DNA of 64,000 nucleotides, from assembly GCA_963585895.1 (NCBI GenBank), contig OY757904.1:158171076-158235075 (forward strand), given 5' to 3'. This document shows positions 44,250-56,316 of the stretch, one piece after another; within the stretch, counting starts at the first letter, position 1, and each line of letters begins with the position of its first letter. Position numbers and translations under genes: made by a program. The DNA is from Sepioteuthis lessoniana (Eukaryota > Mollusca > Cephalopoda > Myopsida > Loliginidae). The notes beneath the pieces were generated by a model, which was not told the origin of the DNA, searched no databases, and worked only from the letters and a program-made list of their open reading frames with translations.

Positions 44250-44652
44250 ACGCTACCCACAGTTGACGTAAGGATTGATGGGATTAGGAGTTTAGCCCTA
44301 CAAGACACGGGCAGCTAATGGGCTCGTAAGCAGACCACTTTGTCACTCTTGGAAGAGAAAGGAAATGGAAGTGGTCACTGTTGATGAAAGGACCCTTCGG
44401 TACATTGGGGTAGGACTCATCCAACTCGATGTGAGCAACAGGCGTCCTATCAGTAGTGAAGTTTTGGTTGTGGACAAGTTACCTGGGTTCGACCTACTGC
44501 TCGGATTTGACGCCATCAAGAAGTTGGGAGGTGTATGCATGACTAGTAATAGGGCTGTAAGCTTTCTCCAACTTGACCGACCCTTGTGCGCAGCTATGAC
44601 CCTCAATGAGCCCGACTTACATGCAAAATATGACCAGAATAGGAGGATCTGA
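44250..44652 (+). pseudogene. Gypsy aspartic protease remnant
   Basis: The catalytic motif DTGS (44304-44315) is followed at once by a stop. The frame continues as MEVVTVDERTLRYIGVGLIQ and LPGFDLLLGFDAIKKLGGVC (44365-44600), the second half of a retropepsin fold ending in the LLG-type motif. Confidence 0.7.
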
Positions 44653-44689
44653 GTAGTGTCCTGGTAGTGTCCTGACGACCAGCCGCCAA

Positions 44690-45700
44690 CCACGCAAAAA
44701 ACAGGCTAGCAGAATATCTCGCTCCTAAACAGCTTCGAGAGGAGTACGATCGCGGGCTGCAGACCTGGATAGATAACGGTTGGCTGCTCCCGTATCCTGA
44801 AGGTGAGCTTGAACCCCCAATTCTCCTGATAGCTGTACTGCGGGAGAAGAAGCGGAAAGTTCGGCCTGTCATGGACTACCGTGAGCTCAATGAGCATGTG
44901 AACGCATACACAGCCAGTGGCGACAACAGGGGTCAAATATCGTTTCATTGGATTTGCGCCAGGCGTGCCTGCAGATCCATGTTGACAAGTCTTTGTGGCC
45001 ATTCCAAACGGAGAAAATTAAGGGACAAAGATATTGCCTCACCTGCTTGGAATTCGGGGTGAACGTAGCACCTCAAATCATGCGGTCCATCGTCTAGGCC
45101 ATGGTCAGACTGGATGAAATCGTCAACAGCATCACCTCTTCACATATCAACGATACATTCATCAATGAGAGTGGTTTGGATTGACCAGCAAGGACCCTGA
45201 ACCACTGAGGAATGGCGCTCGTGTGTTAGGTTTGCACGCCTGAGAGGAGCACGGAAGATTTACAATGGCGAGGTGAAAGTAAGCTTCCAACGGTACCCAA
45301 CATTCTCACCTGTCGGGGCATATTTTCCCTGTGTGAGAAATTGACAGGGCATTTACCATTTTGTGGCTGACTCTGTATTGTGACCACGTTTGTGAGATAC
45401 AGAGCGAATGCTGAAACAACTGGATGGGATGATGAAGTACGAGACCCTCTCCTGTGTCGAATGCTGGCGGAAATCATTATAAGCGAACCCATCCTGTGGT
45501 GATTGGTGTGAGGGGCAAGATGTGACCGTATGGGTGGATGAAAGTTCTCTTGCCACTGGGGTTTTCATCGAGAATGGCGGATCTATAGCTTGAGGACGCA
45601 AGCTGGTTACGACCGGTGCACAAGGACAGGCACATAAATCAGAACTGGCGTATGCAGCGACTTCAAACGGGCTGGAGTCTGCACGTATACGAAACATCCA
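44690..45700 (+). pseudogene. Gypsy reverse transcriptase and RNase H remnant
   Basis: Starts with LREEYDRGLQTWIDNGWLLP and KRKVRPVMDYRELNEHVNAY (44730-44900). It then breaks up by frame shifts and reads APQIMRSIV near 45070. The catalytic YIDD box has become HINDTFINE (about 45142-45168), so polymerase activity is lost. RNase H keeps VWVDESSLATG with one catalytic Asp. Confidence 0.75.
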
Positions 45701-45714
45701 TTAATCTAGTGGAT

Positions 45715-46190
45715 ACCCCAGCGTGAAGCGAACGCTGTACTTTGTAAAGATGGTCAGCCCCGGGGTCCCTGAAGCAGCAATCCGAGAAGTGGTTAGAAAC
45801 TATGACAAGTATCAATCTATAGATCCAGCTACCGTGCATTAGAAAACGTTCAGGCTGGACGTGGGTAAGAATTGGAGCAGGGTTAGAATTGACGTAACCC
45901 ACTTTGGCAGCTGGTATTACCTAACACTCATAGATTGCAGCACCAGTCGATTTGCTATTTGGAGGCCGTCGCTACGCCAGGACTTTGCCAGCATCATCCG
46001 GCAGTCGGAGAACGTATTTTTCGAGAGAGGACCACCTGTTGAACTAATTACCGACAACGGCAGTGTTTTGCAGAGAAAATTTCATAAAATCCGCTGAGGT
46101 CTCAAGCATCCGGATGAGATTTCGAAGGGCCAACGTTTTCTCAGGTAATGGTATTGTAGAGAGATTTCAAAAGAACAATGATTTCATATA
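45715..46190 (+). pseudogene. Gypsy integrase remnant
   Basis: VKRTLYFVKMVSPGVPEAAI follows a deletion that removed the zinc-binding HHCC part. The catalytic core reads VRIDVTHFGSWYYLTLIDC with the first Asp and ELITDNGSVLQ with the second (45861-46097). A stop then precedes FSGNGIVERFQKN, which carries the terminal Glu in another frame. Confidence 0.8.
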
Positions 46191-46200
46191 GATTTTCCTC

Positions 46201-47298
46201 TAAATATGCTAAGGTTATGTTGTATAGTCATATACTACAACTATACACATATACATGCAGCATACATATTGACGCAATGAATAAAGACGAGCGAAGACTT
46301 CTTTTAAAAAAATATACCTCTCACTTTATTTGAAAGGGTTGTGTGTGTGCGAGAGGGAGTTGGAGACAGAACATAACTGCAACATATTGACCCCCACTCC
46401 TATGGCCATCAGCGTTGTGTCGTTCTCGTTCTCCAGGGCTGCTCAACAGGGGCTCACCTTTCTGCTGAGTGCTGGCTTTCTCTATCACATCTTGTCACCA
46501 ACGGGTCTCCAAACTAACTGACTTCCAGTCTTCAACGAGTTACATAATAGTTCAACCGCCCACTCAATATCTCCCCATGACTGGCCATCGGGATGTGTCA
46601 CTTCTGCCGTCCTTGGAATGGCATGTTTGATCGTCATCAAGCGGAAATAACTGTCATGCAGTTCACAGGTCACTCTCTTCCGGTGCATCAGTCTGACCAC
46701 CGTGGGATTTTACCTTGTCCCATAGTGTCAGCCAAGCCTGCCTACGCCAATGGAATATGCAACTTTCGCGTCTTTGGAATGGCATGTCTGACCGGGTCGA
46801 AGGTCAATATACAACAGTTAGAGTTTCGTATGTTGGAGCTATTTTAGTCCCATAGCTGATCTTAGTGTTTGGATTTAATTTAGATTATTGAATTGGAAAG
46901 ACTTATAAGGATTAGTTCTATACAATCTGGGATAATTTTTTGTTAAATCTTTGGTGTAATCTTTTTGGGCATTTTTCTTTCCAAAATGAGATGTTTTCCT
47001 AATTCATGGGGGATATTATTGTACCGCTAAAAAGTCATTTTCAGGGCAAATGTTTTGAATTTTTAAAAAATGAGTGATAAAAGAAAATATTTTCGAAATT
47101 GATTACGTCAAAAAACGGAAGACGACTTTTCAGCTTGCATGTTAAACATAAACTTCTAGCATCATTATTTCATTTTTAAACTTAAATAATTTTAAATAGA
47201 AAAACTTGTATGCAGGCAAAATTTTTAAGTCGAAACACGTATCAGCATAAAATTTTCATCAACACCAAGGATGTTTCTTTCTTACGTTTATTTTTCAA

Positions 47299-47300
<2 letters not shown>
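46201..47300. other. Unassigned stretch with a repeated 'ttggaatggcatgt'
   Basis: 'cttggaatggcatgtttgat' (46612) and 'tttggaatggcatgtctgac' (46773) mark an imperfect ~160-base tandem duplication. It may be the 3' LTR side of the gypsy fossil. No protein recognised. Confidence 0.4.
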
Positions 47301-47331
<31 letters not shown>

Positions 47332-47690
47332 GTACACATATATATTTATACATACATTTACATACATATATACATACATATATGTACATATAGAGAAACA
47401 AACATATGTAAACATAAATATACACACATATGAATATACAAATACATGTATTCATACATATGCATATACATATGCATTGATACATATATATGTATATGCA
47501 TATATACATACATATATTTATATACATGCATACGTATATATATATATGTATATATTTGCATACATATATATACATTCATATATGTGAATATACATATATA
47601 TTCATCCATGTATATAATCTTTTATATGCATATACACATATAGTCATATATATACATACATGCACGTATATATTCGTATATATACGAGGT
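47301..47690. repeat. Microsatellite island, TATACA/CATATA type
   Basis: (TC)n at 47299-47314 followed by nearly 400 bases of imperfect ATAC/ATGC repeats, producing spurious Ile/Tyr-rich frames on both strands. Confidence 0.95.
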
Positions 47691-48594
47691 GCATACGTTA
47701 AGTTTCCAGACATTTTTCGTATGGGCATTTAAAATTGACGTAGACTCTTGTGAATTTAGTATATCATGTTATTGCTATACATCTAATAAGATGACTGACC
47801 AATTTTTAGGATTTCAGGTTCAAATCAACAGCTACAGCAGGAATTGAAATATACCCTACTAAAGTCTGATTGTCACAGCTGGTGAATTTCAAAAATGCAA
47901 TCTGACACTTTAGAAGAATGATTTCAATAAAATTCTGTTTTAAAATTAGAAAATATGCCACAGAAACGTATGGAATGCTTCAGACTGCTTTTGGAGCATC
48001 TTGCATGAATCGAGCATCAATTTTTGAGTGGCATAAGAGATTCAAGGAAGGCAGGGAGTCTGTGAGGGATGATGAGAGGCGTGCGAGGAGTAAGGAAGTC
48101 AATACACTAGAGTTGATTGGCCAAACGGTTAGGGTTAGGGTTACTATGTTGAGGTTTTAAGGGAGTTCGGGAAGAGATTCCATCAGAAGAGGCCAGCACT
48201 CTTCAAATCAGGTCAGAGGCTTTTCCAGCAGGACAATGCACCAGTCCACAACTCCATCCTTGTCACAGACTATTTGACCAAGATGGGCATCGTGACAGTT
48301 CCCCACCCTCCCTATATATAGTCCAGACCTTGCTCCATGTGACTTTTGGTTATTCCGTAAGCTCAGAGGCTGTCGTTATGAGACAATTGAGGAGATGAAA
48401 GAGGCTGTGACAAAGGTCATTGACACGCTCACACAAGAGGATATCCATGGGGCCTTCCAGAAATTTTTGGAACGGTATAAGTGCATTGCAGCTGGAGGAG
48501 ATTACTTCAAAGGGGATTAGAGTTTCATGTGTGTACTATCAATAAAAGTGCCCATACGAAAAAAGTCTGGAAACTTATTGTATGCACCTTGTAC
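47691..48594 (+). mobile_element. Deleted mariner transposon, copy 2
   Basis: Long inverted termini: 'tacgaggtgcatacgttaag' at the left and 'cttattgtatgcaccttgta' at the right, each with 'gtttccagac'. N-terminal part: RMECFRLLLEHLA-like, then KRFKEGRESVRDDERRARSK (48030-48100). The catalytic end follows the same internal junction as copies 1 and 3: FQQDNAPVHNS with the second Asp near 48230, then the third region near 48320, disrupted by a small 'tata' insertion. First Asp region missing. Embedded in microsatellite DNA. Confidence 0.9.
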
Positions 48595-48800
48595 ATATAC
48601 TCATACATATATTCATATAGACATATATATATAGTTATATATATACATATACATTCATATTTATTCATATATCTATATATACTCATATATATATATATAT
48701 ATATATATACTGTTATGAATCTTTCTTTTTATACACACTTTTTTTCTCTTGCTATTTCATCAAACATCCTTTGCTATTTTAACTTTTTTTCATGAATTTA
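48595..48800. repeat. ATAC/AT microsatellite
   Basis: Imperfect CATATA repeats with (AT)n at 48687-48709. Confidence 0.9.
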
Positions 48801-48840
48801 AAGGCCTGAAGCAGGTTATTATAACTGAAACATTCACCGT
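48801..48840 (+). repeat. Hammerhead-like terminal motif, decayed
   Basis: 'ggcctgaagcaggttattat' then 'aactgaaacattcacc'. It resembles CTGATGA-stem-GAAAC with the core altered (CTGAAGC) but a clean hairpin 'ggttattataact'. Such 'cctgaagaagg...gaaac' endings are common near Penelope-like elements. Confidence 0.35.
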
Positions 48841-48939
48841 TGAATTTCAAAATAAATTCAAATTTTGGATTTTTTTGTTTTTCTAATTTTTTTCATATTG
48901 TCAGATTTAATTTCCTTATTTATTTCCCTAAACTGATAT

Positions 48940-49112
48940 ATGCATAAACATATACATATGAATATATATAAATACATATGTATATTAATGCATATTCATA
49001 TATGGATACATATACATATACATACATACATATACTCTTACATTAAAATGCATATTCATATATACACACATATATATCCGTATGAATATATACATATATG
49101 CATGTACATATA
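48940..49112. repeat. Microsatellite, CATATA type
   Basis: Imperfect ATATAC/ATGCAT repeats. Confidence 0.9.
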
Positions 49113-49113
49113 T

Positions 49114-49225
49114 AAGTTAACTGACTGAATAGGTACTACACAGAGGCGTAAAAGAGGTTGCTACACTTTTCTCTGGATTGCTCTCCTTACTCTTCATCGG
49201 TACCTTGTAAAGTTGAGAGTTAATA
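49114..49225 (-). repeat. SINE family A, copy 8, partial
   Basis: Minus-strand body: 'taggtactacacagaggcgt', 'cggtaccttgtaaagttgag'. Head missing. Bounded by microsatellites on both sides. Confidence 0.7.
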
Positions 49226-49448
49226 AATATATATATATATATATACAAATAAACACAAATATATACATATGCCTTTACATATATGTATATTCATATATTT
49301 ATATATATATATTTATATGCATATACATATATATTGTATAAATATACATATACATATATGCATACATATATACACATATATATGTATTTATGTGAACCTA
49401 TTCATTTTAAAGTATATGTACATATATACATTTATGTATACATACATG

Positions 49449-49491
<43 letters not shown>

Positions 49492-50010
49492 GTTTTTCAG
49501 ATTTGAAAATTTATATTTCGCTTTTAGTCGTTAATTTGATACGATGCTATGATGGGGCCTCATGTCAGTGAGTTGTTTGATGTGCAAATAAAACCTTAGA
49601 GAGGAAGGCCTGGAAACGGTGCACATTCTCTTCTGATGATCCCAAAACAAGCATGGAGTTAAACTGCTAGGTGGAAATGAGAATGGCTAAAGGAGCATTT
49701 TCTAACCGCTCACTTTCTGGTGAGTTTCTCTTACTTGGTAAGTAACTTTCTTCTACACATTTATATAGATATCTATGCATATATATATACATATATATGT
49801 ACATACTTATATATTGATGCATATATACATATACATGCATATATACATATATATATTCATGTACTACAGTCATTTTATCAGTGTTGTCCCATGTAGAGAT
49901 ATACTTAAATATCTGCAGAAATGTGAGGGGTGTACTCACTTTTGTGATACACTGTATATGTTTATGCTTACATATATTCTTGTACTACATATATATATAT
50001 AAGTACATAT
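49226..50010. repeat. Microsatellite island with a non-repetitive core
   Basis: TATACATA repeats at 49226-49490 and 49755-50010, with (AT)n at 49455-49486. The interval 49490-49750 is not low complexity but has no recognised feature. Confidence 0.85.
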
Positions 50011-50498
50011 ATCGGAAAAATATTGTTTTTATAGTGAGTGTAAGGAAGTGGTTAGAATTCCTATTCCAAATGTGATTTTTCATTTTATCCATAACATTTT
50101 TTTAGCCATAGTTTAATTTCCTATTTCCAATTTGAAAGAAACATTAAAATCTGCTTTGTTTATGAAATGTGAATTCCCTTTGGTTTTAAATAATTATGTT
50201 TAAATGGTGCAGCTTTTAGTGTCCTTGATAAAAAGTAAATGGTATCAAGAAACGATATAAACTCAAACAATTTTCCTCATAAAATTGATGCTAGATGTTT
50301 TTCTTAATATACTTTGCCAATTCAAATATGTCTGGTGGGTTTACTAACCTAAATAGTGACTTTCCATAAATCTTGACATAAATTTGTTAAATATAAACAA
50401 TAATTTCTTCAAATAGTTTGATGATGTAATATCACAAAACGTTTTATAGGCCAGGCATATCTTTTCTTTGTTTAACATCCCACTATAGTATAAGTAAG
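50011..50498. other. AT-rich stretch without recognised features
   Basis: Nothing recognisable. Confidence 0.45.
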
Positions 50499-50499
50499 T

Positions 50500-50733
50500 T
50501 TTGTTTTGGTTCTTTGTTTAATGGCATATGAACATTTCTGGGTTATTTAATGCTGCACCCATTCTTGTAGAAAACTGTAATTATACTATTTCATCCATTA
50601 ATGTGGAGACAAAGGAGTTCCTACCTTTCCTAAGGATATTAATCTGAAAGTGAATATAATAGCACAACTGAAGCTTAAACTTGTTTACAACAATCAGTCC
50701 AGCACATAAACCATTAGAACATGGGAATTCTCC
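50500..50733 (-). repeat. SINE family B, copy 6, near full length
   Basis: Minus strand: tail 'tttaatggcatatgaacatt', middle 'ctatttcatccattaatg', head remnant 'aaccattagaacatgggaat'. More decayed than copies 2 and 4. Confidence 0.75.
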
Positions 50734-52657
50734 ATTTATGAAGGTATTGAGTAAAATAATGGTTAAAAGAATAAAAATGAAAATATTGAGAGAGCCTCTG
50801 GTGGGCTTTCAAGAGATAAAATCAATGGATATCTTGGAACTTTTGCAATATTTTACTTGTCAGTTTCACTAAATTAGGTGAATTTAAAGTTCAATCTCAT
50901 TTGTGATAGTTCATGTAAACATCCGTCAAATTAATTGAATGAGATATTGAAAGTTTTGACACACTGTCAACTCAAAACATTACTAAGTCATATATAAAAA
51001 GCTGAATTGATTGAGGAAAGGATGTCATCAGATGGAAAATTAAATCAGAAATATTGTAAGGTTCATATTCAGTTTCAGTTAAAAGTCTATCCGTAAATTT
51101 TTCCAGTAACATTAAAAATTGTGGTTTTAAAAAAGTAAAATACTATTTCTTGATAAAAAAAATATTTTTAGTCCTGAAAATATCTTCAAAGAGAATTTTA
51201 ATAATTTAAATTTAATTTAACAAATTTTTGCTTAAATTTTTATGAGTTTATTAGTTTGATTTGTGCTTTGACACATCAGAAAGATGTCGAGTGATATACA
51301 TTAAAGGCAGGTTCTTTAAATGTATGATACAGGTTCAAGTCTCATCAGAGGCTACTTCTTTCCTTCTAGTTTTGTATTGTTTGCTACAGGATGTTGGGAT
51401 AAAAAGCAACAATAAAATAGAAGCAAAATAAATGATAAAATGATAGTAATAATAAAAAGTCTATCAACTCAGAGTGTTGGGATAAAAAGCAACAATAAAA
51501 TAATAGTAATAATGAAGAGTGAATTCACCAGGTTAGAATAAAAGTAACAATAAAAAGAGGGAGTAAAAATTAGAATAAAAAAATTAAAATAATGGAAATG
51601 ATGAAACTGAAAATGAAAAAAAAATCTAAATGATTTTTAAAAAGTTTTATTCAAACTATTTGAAGTCACATCAGTATGAACAGAAGATAAATAATCATGG
51701 GAAACTGAAATAGTCTTCAGGTTTTTAAACATTTTTTATCATTGAAATATGATTTGTGTCTTGGAATTTTATAGACTTGTAAACCCATGCCAGATTTTAC
51801 CAAAATTTTTTATCATTAAAAATTTTCATCCAACAGGCAAATAACACAACTTTCTAATTAACAAATCTTATCGCTATAATATTTCAATAACTTGTTTATC
51901 TGTTAAATATATTTAGATATTAATTTACAAGTATATTCCGAGAGTTATTTGAACTACTGAACATATTCTTCATGTCGCTTTTAGATTTATCAAGTTTTAA
52001 CACATTTTATAGCCTTCTTCAAATGTACAATCCATAAGAAAAGGGAAGAAATTTTTTTCTAAATAAATGTAAAAGAGAAAACAAGTTACAGTCAATATCA
52101 AAAAGACTAGCTAAAATGTTACAGCAAAAACAAAAACAACACAAAGAACGATATCCAATAGTCCAAACAATCCTCAGAATAATAAAGACCTTTCTCAGAA
52201 TTATAGAAAGCATTAATCCATGTTTTTCAAAATACATATCTGTATTTTTGAAAATGTATTTAATTGTTCCTGTCAAAAAATTCTTTCAAACATACTTAAA
52301 ATTTAAACCAAAATATACTCAATCAATCTATACTCTAGGCCAATAATTATCAACAGTCATAGAAGAGAGTATTTAACTGTAATTCTAGTGTTTATGTGTA
52401 GGTGCATTCCTTTTAAACATAGCTGAATAATTCAGCCAACTGCACAGAGCAAGTAGTACATCATATTGCCTAAACCTTATCATTAGAAACAATTGTAATC
52501 ACCAACATTTTAGTAACAGCCTGCACTTCATTTATTGGTGATTATAATCATTACATACCAGAATATTTAGTTTAAAATAGTCATCCCTTTTTCTTTCTAT
52601 AAAGAACATAGAGCATCTTCATAAAAGACTTTTGAGGAATGTCCCAGCCTTGATTCA

Positions 52658-52694
<37 letters not shown>

Positions 52695-52750
52695 TATTTG
52701 TTCTGATTATTTATATCATTACCTTTTGAAATCTCTTCTTTTTCCAGAGA
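50734..52750. other. AT-rich stretch, possible tRNA-like SINE near 51.3 kb
   Basis: 'caggttcaagtctcatcag' near 51331 resembles a B box. It is followed by 'gggataaaaagcaacaataa' repeated near 51397 and 51479, which may be a SINE tail, but the A box is unclear. (AT)n at 52661-52691. No protein recognised. Confidence 0.4.
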
Positions 52751-53020
52751 ATATTTTTGTTGAGCTGATAGTGATGGCCACTAAGTCTCTTTCTTTCAGT
52801 TTCAATAATATAATATATCGATAGGTTGACAGAATATCTATGGGTAGTCCTCTGGGACTGCTTATGGCTAATATCTTTGTAGGGTTCCATGAAAAACGAC
52901 TGTTTGATGAGGTTCTCACACCATACTGTAATGATCATTATGTTGATGATACCATTGATTCTTTTGCATCATATAACAAGGCAAATACATTTTTTCAATA
53001 TTAGAACACTCTTCATTCCT
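52751..53020 (+). pseudogene. Penelope-like element RT fragment, third family
   Basis: Reads MATKSLSFSFNNIIYR, a stop, VDRISMGSPLGLLMANIFVG (about 52828-52887), FHEKRLFDEVLTPYCNDHYV and DDTIDSFASYNKANTFF (to about 53000). MGSPLG (52840-52857) and HYVDDT with the catalytic Asp pair (52936-52953) are the two central Penelope-type RT motifs. Only about 80 residues survive, bounded by (AT)n runs on both sides. The sequence differs from the elements at 37 and 41 kb. Confidence 0.8.
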
Positions 53021-53028
53021 CCTTAAAA

Positions 53029-53103
53029 TATATATATATATATGTATATGTATGTATGTATGTGTGTGTACTTGTGCATATATATATATATATATATATA
53101 TGT
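53029..53103. repeat. (AT)n/(GT)n microsatellite
   Basis: Dinucleotide runs interrupted by 'tgtgcata'. Confidence 0.9.
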
Positions 53104-55362
53104 ATTCATTCAAGAGTCGGATGAGTGTTCAACATATTTCTTTTTACATGCACATAAACGTATCTTATATATACTGCATATGCTCATCTGTAGATCAAAT
53201 TTTGAACACCTTATTTTTAGGCAAAATATTGTTAACCCTCAGATGAGTAGTGATTTTCTTAGGTAGAAATTCAAATATAATTAATGTGACGAGGAGCAAA
53301 GTCTCTTGACTTGAAAAAAAAAAAATTTGTGATCATAAATTAAATGATCATCCATGTGTAGAGATTGCCTAAAACAAAAGTCTGTGTGGTGCACATACAC
53401 ACACTTGCAAAGTTTTTGTTATATTTGTTATTTTTAGTGACACAGAATTTATGGACAGAGAAACAAAGAAATAGACTAAAAAATCACCGTTTATAGTCAT
53501 CATCATCATCATCATCATCTATCTATAAGTGTGTGTGTATGTGTGCATGTGTGGGTATGTGTGGTTGTGGGTGGATCAATAAGTCTGTAGCTTGGTGCAT
53601 AATTATTAGATGAAATTTGATCTGAAATTTCCACTGTATAACATTTTATCTGTATGATTAGTATTCACCCTTGAATTAAGTGAATTGACAAGGGAGAAGA
53701 TTATGCTGAAAACGTATATATATGTATAATGTAAATGCAATGCAAATGATTTTACAATAGAAAAGCATTGAAAATCAAGCTAAATGAGAAGGAATTGATG
53801 TAAACATTATCCAACAAGTTGGGCTATTATATGTATAATGTTATTTAGGTGTGAGTAAGTGTCAATAGGGATACCTGATGTTGCCCAGAGAAAAAAACTA
53901 CTTTAGATATGACAACACAGTTAAAATAGTCACTTTAATATATCTTTAATATATTTCTTCTGATGCAACAAAAATAGGGAATATTTTTGAGGGGGTAGAA
54001 GTTCAAAGATTGTTGATTCCTCTTTTCAAGCAAAGTAGAATTATTTCATTTAAGCAATGTATGAGATTTTCAAGGAGGGCTATCATTAAAAAGACAAAAA
54101 TCTTTGGAAATTTAGGATCCAAATTTTGGTAAAAATTTTGCCTCTAATTTAATGTATGTCAAACATTTTAATACAATCCAATAATTAAATGATTTTTGGT
54201 ATAATAATGGATTCATGGTGTTTTGAACCAAAAATGTTCCCATATTTAACATTGCAAAACAACTTTTCAAATTCAAATATCTATGGTTCTATAAAGTTTA
54301 TTCCAGGATATATCGAAGTCTTCTCTAATCTTTCTTCTTATAAAAGGATTTGATGATAAAATTAAATTTCATACAGGTTTAGTATATTTTTTCATGTGCT
54401 GAAAAAAAATTGAAATGTGTTGCTAAGTCATTGGTTCTGCCAGAAAAAAGTTATATGTGACAAAAAAATGCTGAAAATTGAATTATGGATCTACAGATGA
54501 TTTGGTTGGTTATTTGTTTAGTTTGCTAGATAGTAATCAGTTTTAGGTTTTTGATATCTGACTTTATTTGGTTTTCATCTTACTCAATTTTAATTTGTTG
54601 GCTACTTCTGTGTCTGTAGAAGGCTGCAAAGGAATTACTGAAGAAAGGAAGAGAACAAGATACCTTTTGAATTTTAGCTTTATTTCTGGATTCAACAACC
54701 ATTCTGTGGGTTTTCGAAAATTCTTCCTGAAGCCTATGGAAATGGTCACGTCTCCCAGACAAGGTGTTAAAATATACTAGTTGCTTTTGGTGGATGATAA
54801 GTCCAAAGTTGGTGTTTTTATATCATTGGTTTTGGCTCGCTAGCAGCAGACATGATGTCAGGCTACTAAACCTAATCAGCCATGTGTTCACTGCTAGCAT
54901 CTGTATAAAAGAGAGTTATTTCAGTCTGAAGAATACAGCTGAAGTGAGGTCAAATTTCTCCTTTTCGCCCGGACAATTCCTTTTTCCAGGCATGCATCGT
55001 CCCTACTTCCTATCAGGGACTTCAGGGAATTTCTGCACTTTTTGATAGAATACCTTATTTTATTTATTTCATTTTTCTTTTTTCTATCCATTATAGAATA
55101 AAAAATAATTGTCTTGTAATCATCATTTGGCCATTCTTTAAAAAAATGAATGGAGAAAATTTTTTTTTTAAATTATAAAAATATTTATTTCTTATGTTTA
55201 GAACAAAGAGTTTTGTTGTTTGTAAACCTCAAATGATTTCTGATGTTCATGTTACAAATAAAGTTTTCGAGTTTTCATGCTCCCAAAATGATCAGGAAGG
55301 TGACACAGACAAATACAAACAGAAAGGTTATTTGTTACAAGATGTATGCATAAATATATATA
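53104..55362. other. AT-rich stretch, (TCA)n tract and a GC-richer block
   Basis: (TCATCA)n at 53497-53519 stands alone without RTE sequence. 54790-55040 is GC-richer and loosely resembles 42610-42870. No coding feature can be supported. Confidence 0.4.
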
Positions 55363-56316
55363 AATCATCATCATCATCCTGTCGTGCTACCTGCACGGAT
55401 CTCCCTGACCCCCACTCACCACCCATCTCTATCATCTATCACTCCCCTTAGGTCTCCAAGGATACATCTTGTATTGGCACAGAGCTGTTGTATATAGGCT
55501 CTAGCTGGTTGTCCTGCTTTTGCTTGTCCATGTGAAGGGGTCTGTAGGAGTATGTTGTTTATGGGTGCATCCCTACTTCTCCAGCAGTGTCTTGCATGTC
55601 TGGTTTGTCTAACTTTGATAGTTTTCATGATGGATGGTATGTGGCTGGACAGCTGCTGCTTTGTTGGGTGCTGTCTCTAGGACTTGTTCAATATTGATTG
55701 CAACATTCCTGTGTAATTGCTGTCAAGCTTTTTCTCCATATGTCAGTGTCCATGTAGTACATCCATATAGCAGTATCAACACGACCACTGCTTGGAAAAA
55801 ACTGCGTTTTATTTTATCAGTCAGGTCTGACATCCATATAGCCAATAGCCTATTGATAGCTGTCCATGTCTTTGCTAGTCATGTGTTGTTATCTGTCTTG
55901 ATTGATGAGGCACTGCTTCCTAGGGAGGTGAAATTGTCCACTAGTTTCAGAGAACTACCATTTAGTATGGAGATGTCACCTCTTTGATTAAAGCACATGT
56001 ATTCTGTCTTGTCTGTGTTGACATGGAAGCCTATACCAGCAGCTGCTTGTTCCAGACTATGTAGCAGGGATTTGGCTTGGGCGGGTGTATTTGCCAGAAG
56101 TACTATGTCATTGGCGTAGTCCACATCCGTAATTGTTTGTGCAGCATATCTTCTGCTTCTTTCCTTTGCCAGCTTGAAACTGTTTTCTTTCATTAAATAA
56201 ATAGATGTTCTAAGCACGTAGTCTAGAGAGATGATAAACAGGTATGGGGCTAATGTGTCTGTTAGCAGCACACCTGCTACAATGTCAAAGTAGTCTGTGT
56301 CTCCATCCAGTGAGAG
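55363..56316 (-). pseudogene. RTE copy, 5'-truncated
   Basis: The (TCA)n tail is at 55364-55378. The minus-strand frame reads the RTE C-terminus (VRQTRHARHCWRSRDAPINN; 55416-55628) and, after shifts, TDTLAPYLFIISLDYVLRTS, VDYANDIVLLANTPAQAKSL and AAAGIGFHVNTDKTEYMCFN (55879-56271). The active site is changed from YADD to YAND. Truncation is at DGDTDYFD near 56316, directly against a Tc1-type fossil. Confidence 0.9.

Larger units (their letters stand above)
43495..46200 (+). mobile_element. Ty3/gypsy LTR retrotransposon fossil, domain order gag-PR-RT-RH-IN
   Basis: All core domains occur in Ty3/gypsy order on one strand, each broken. Gag is at about 43500-44230, the protease DTGS site at 44304-44315, reverse transcriptase at about 44690-45240, RNase H (VWVDESSLATG) at 45526-45558 and integrase at about 45715-46190. 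The whole element is only about 2.7 kb because there are internal deletions. Terminal repeats were not found on either side. Confidence 0.85.

Noticed and set aside
47210-47732. Overlapping long open frames on both strands
   Set aside because: All are translations of imperfect TATACA repeats.
53496-53519. (TCA)n tract as another RTE 3' tail
   Set aside because: No RTE sequence follows on either side; it is best treated as a microsatellite.
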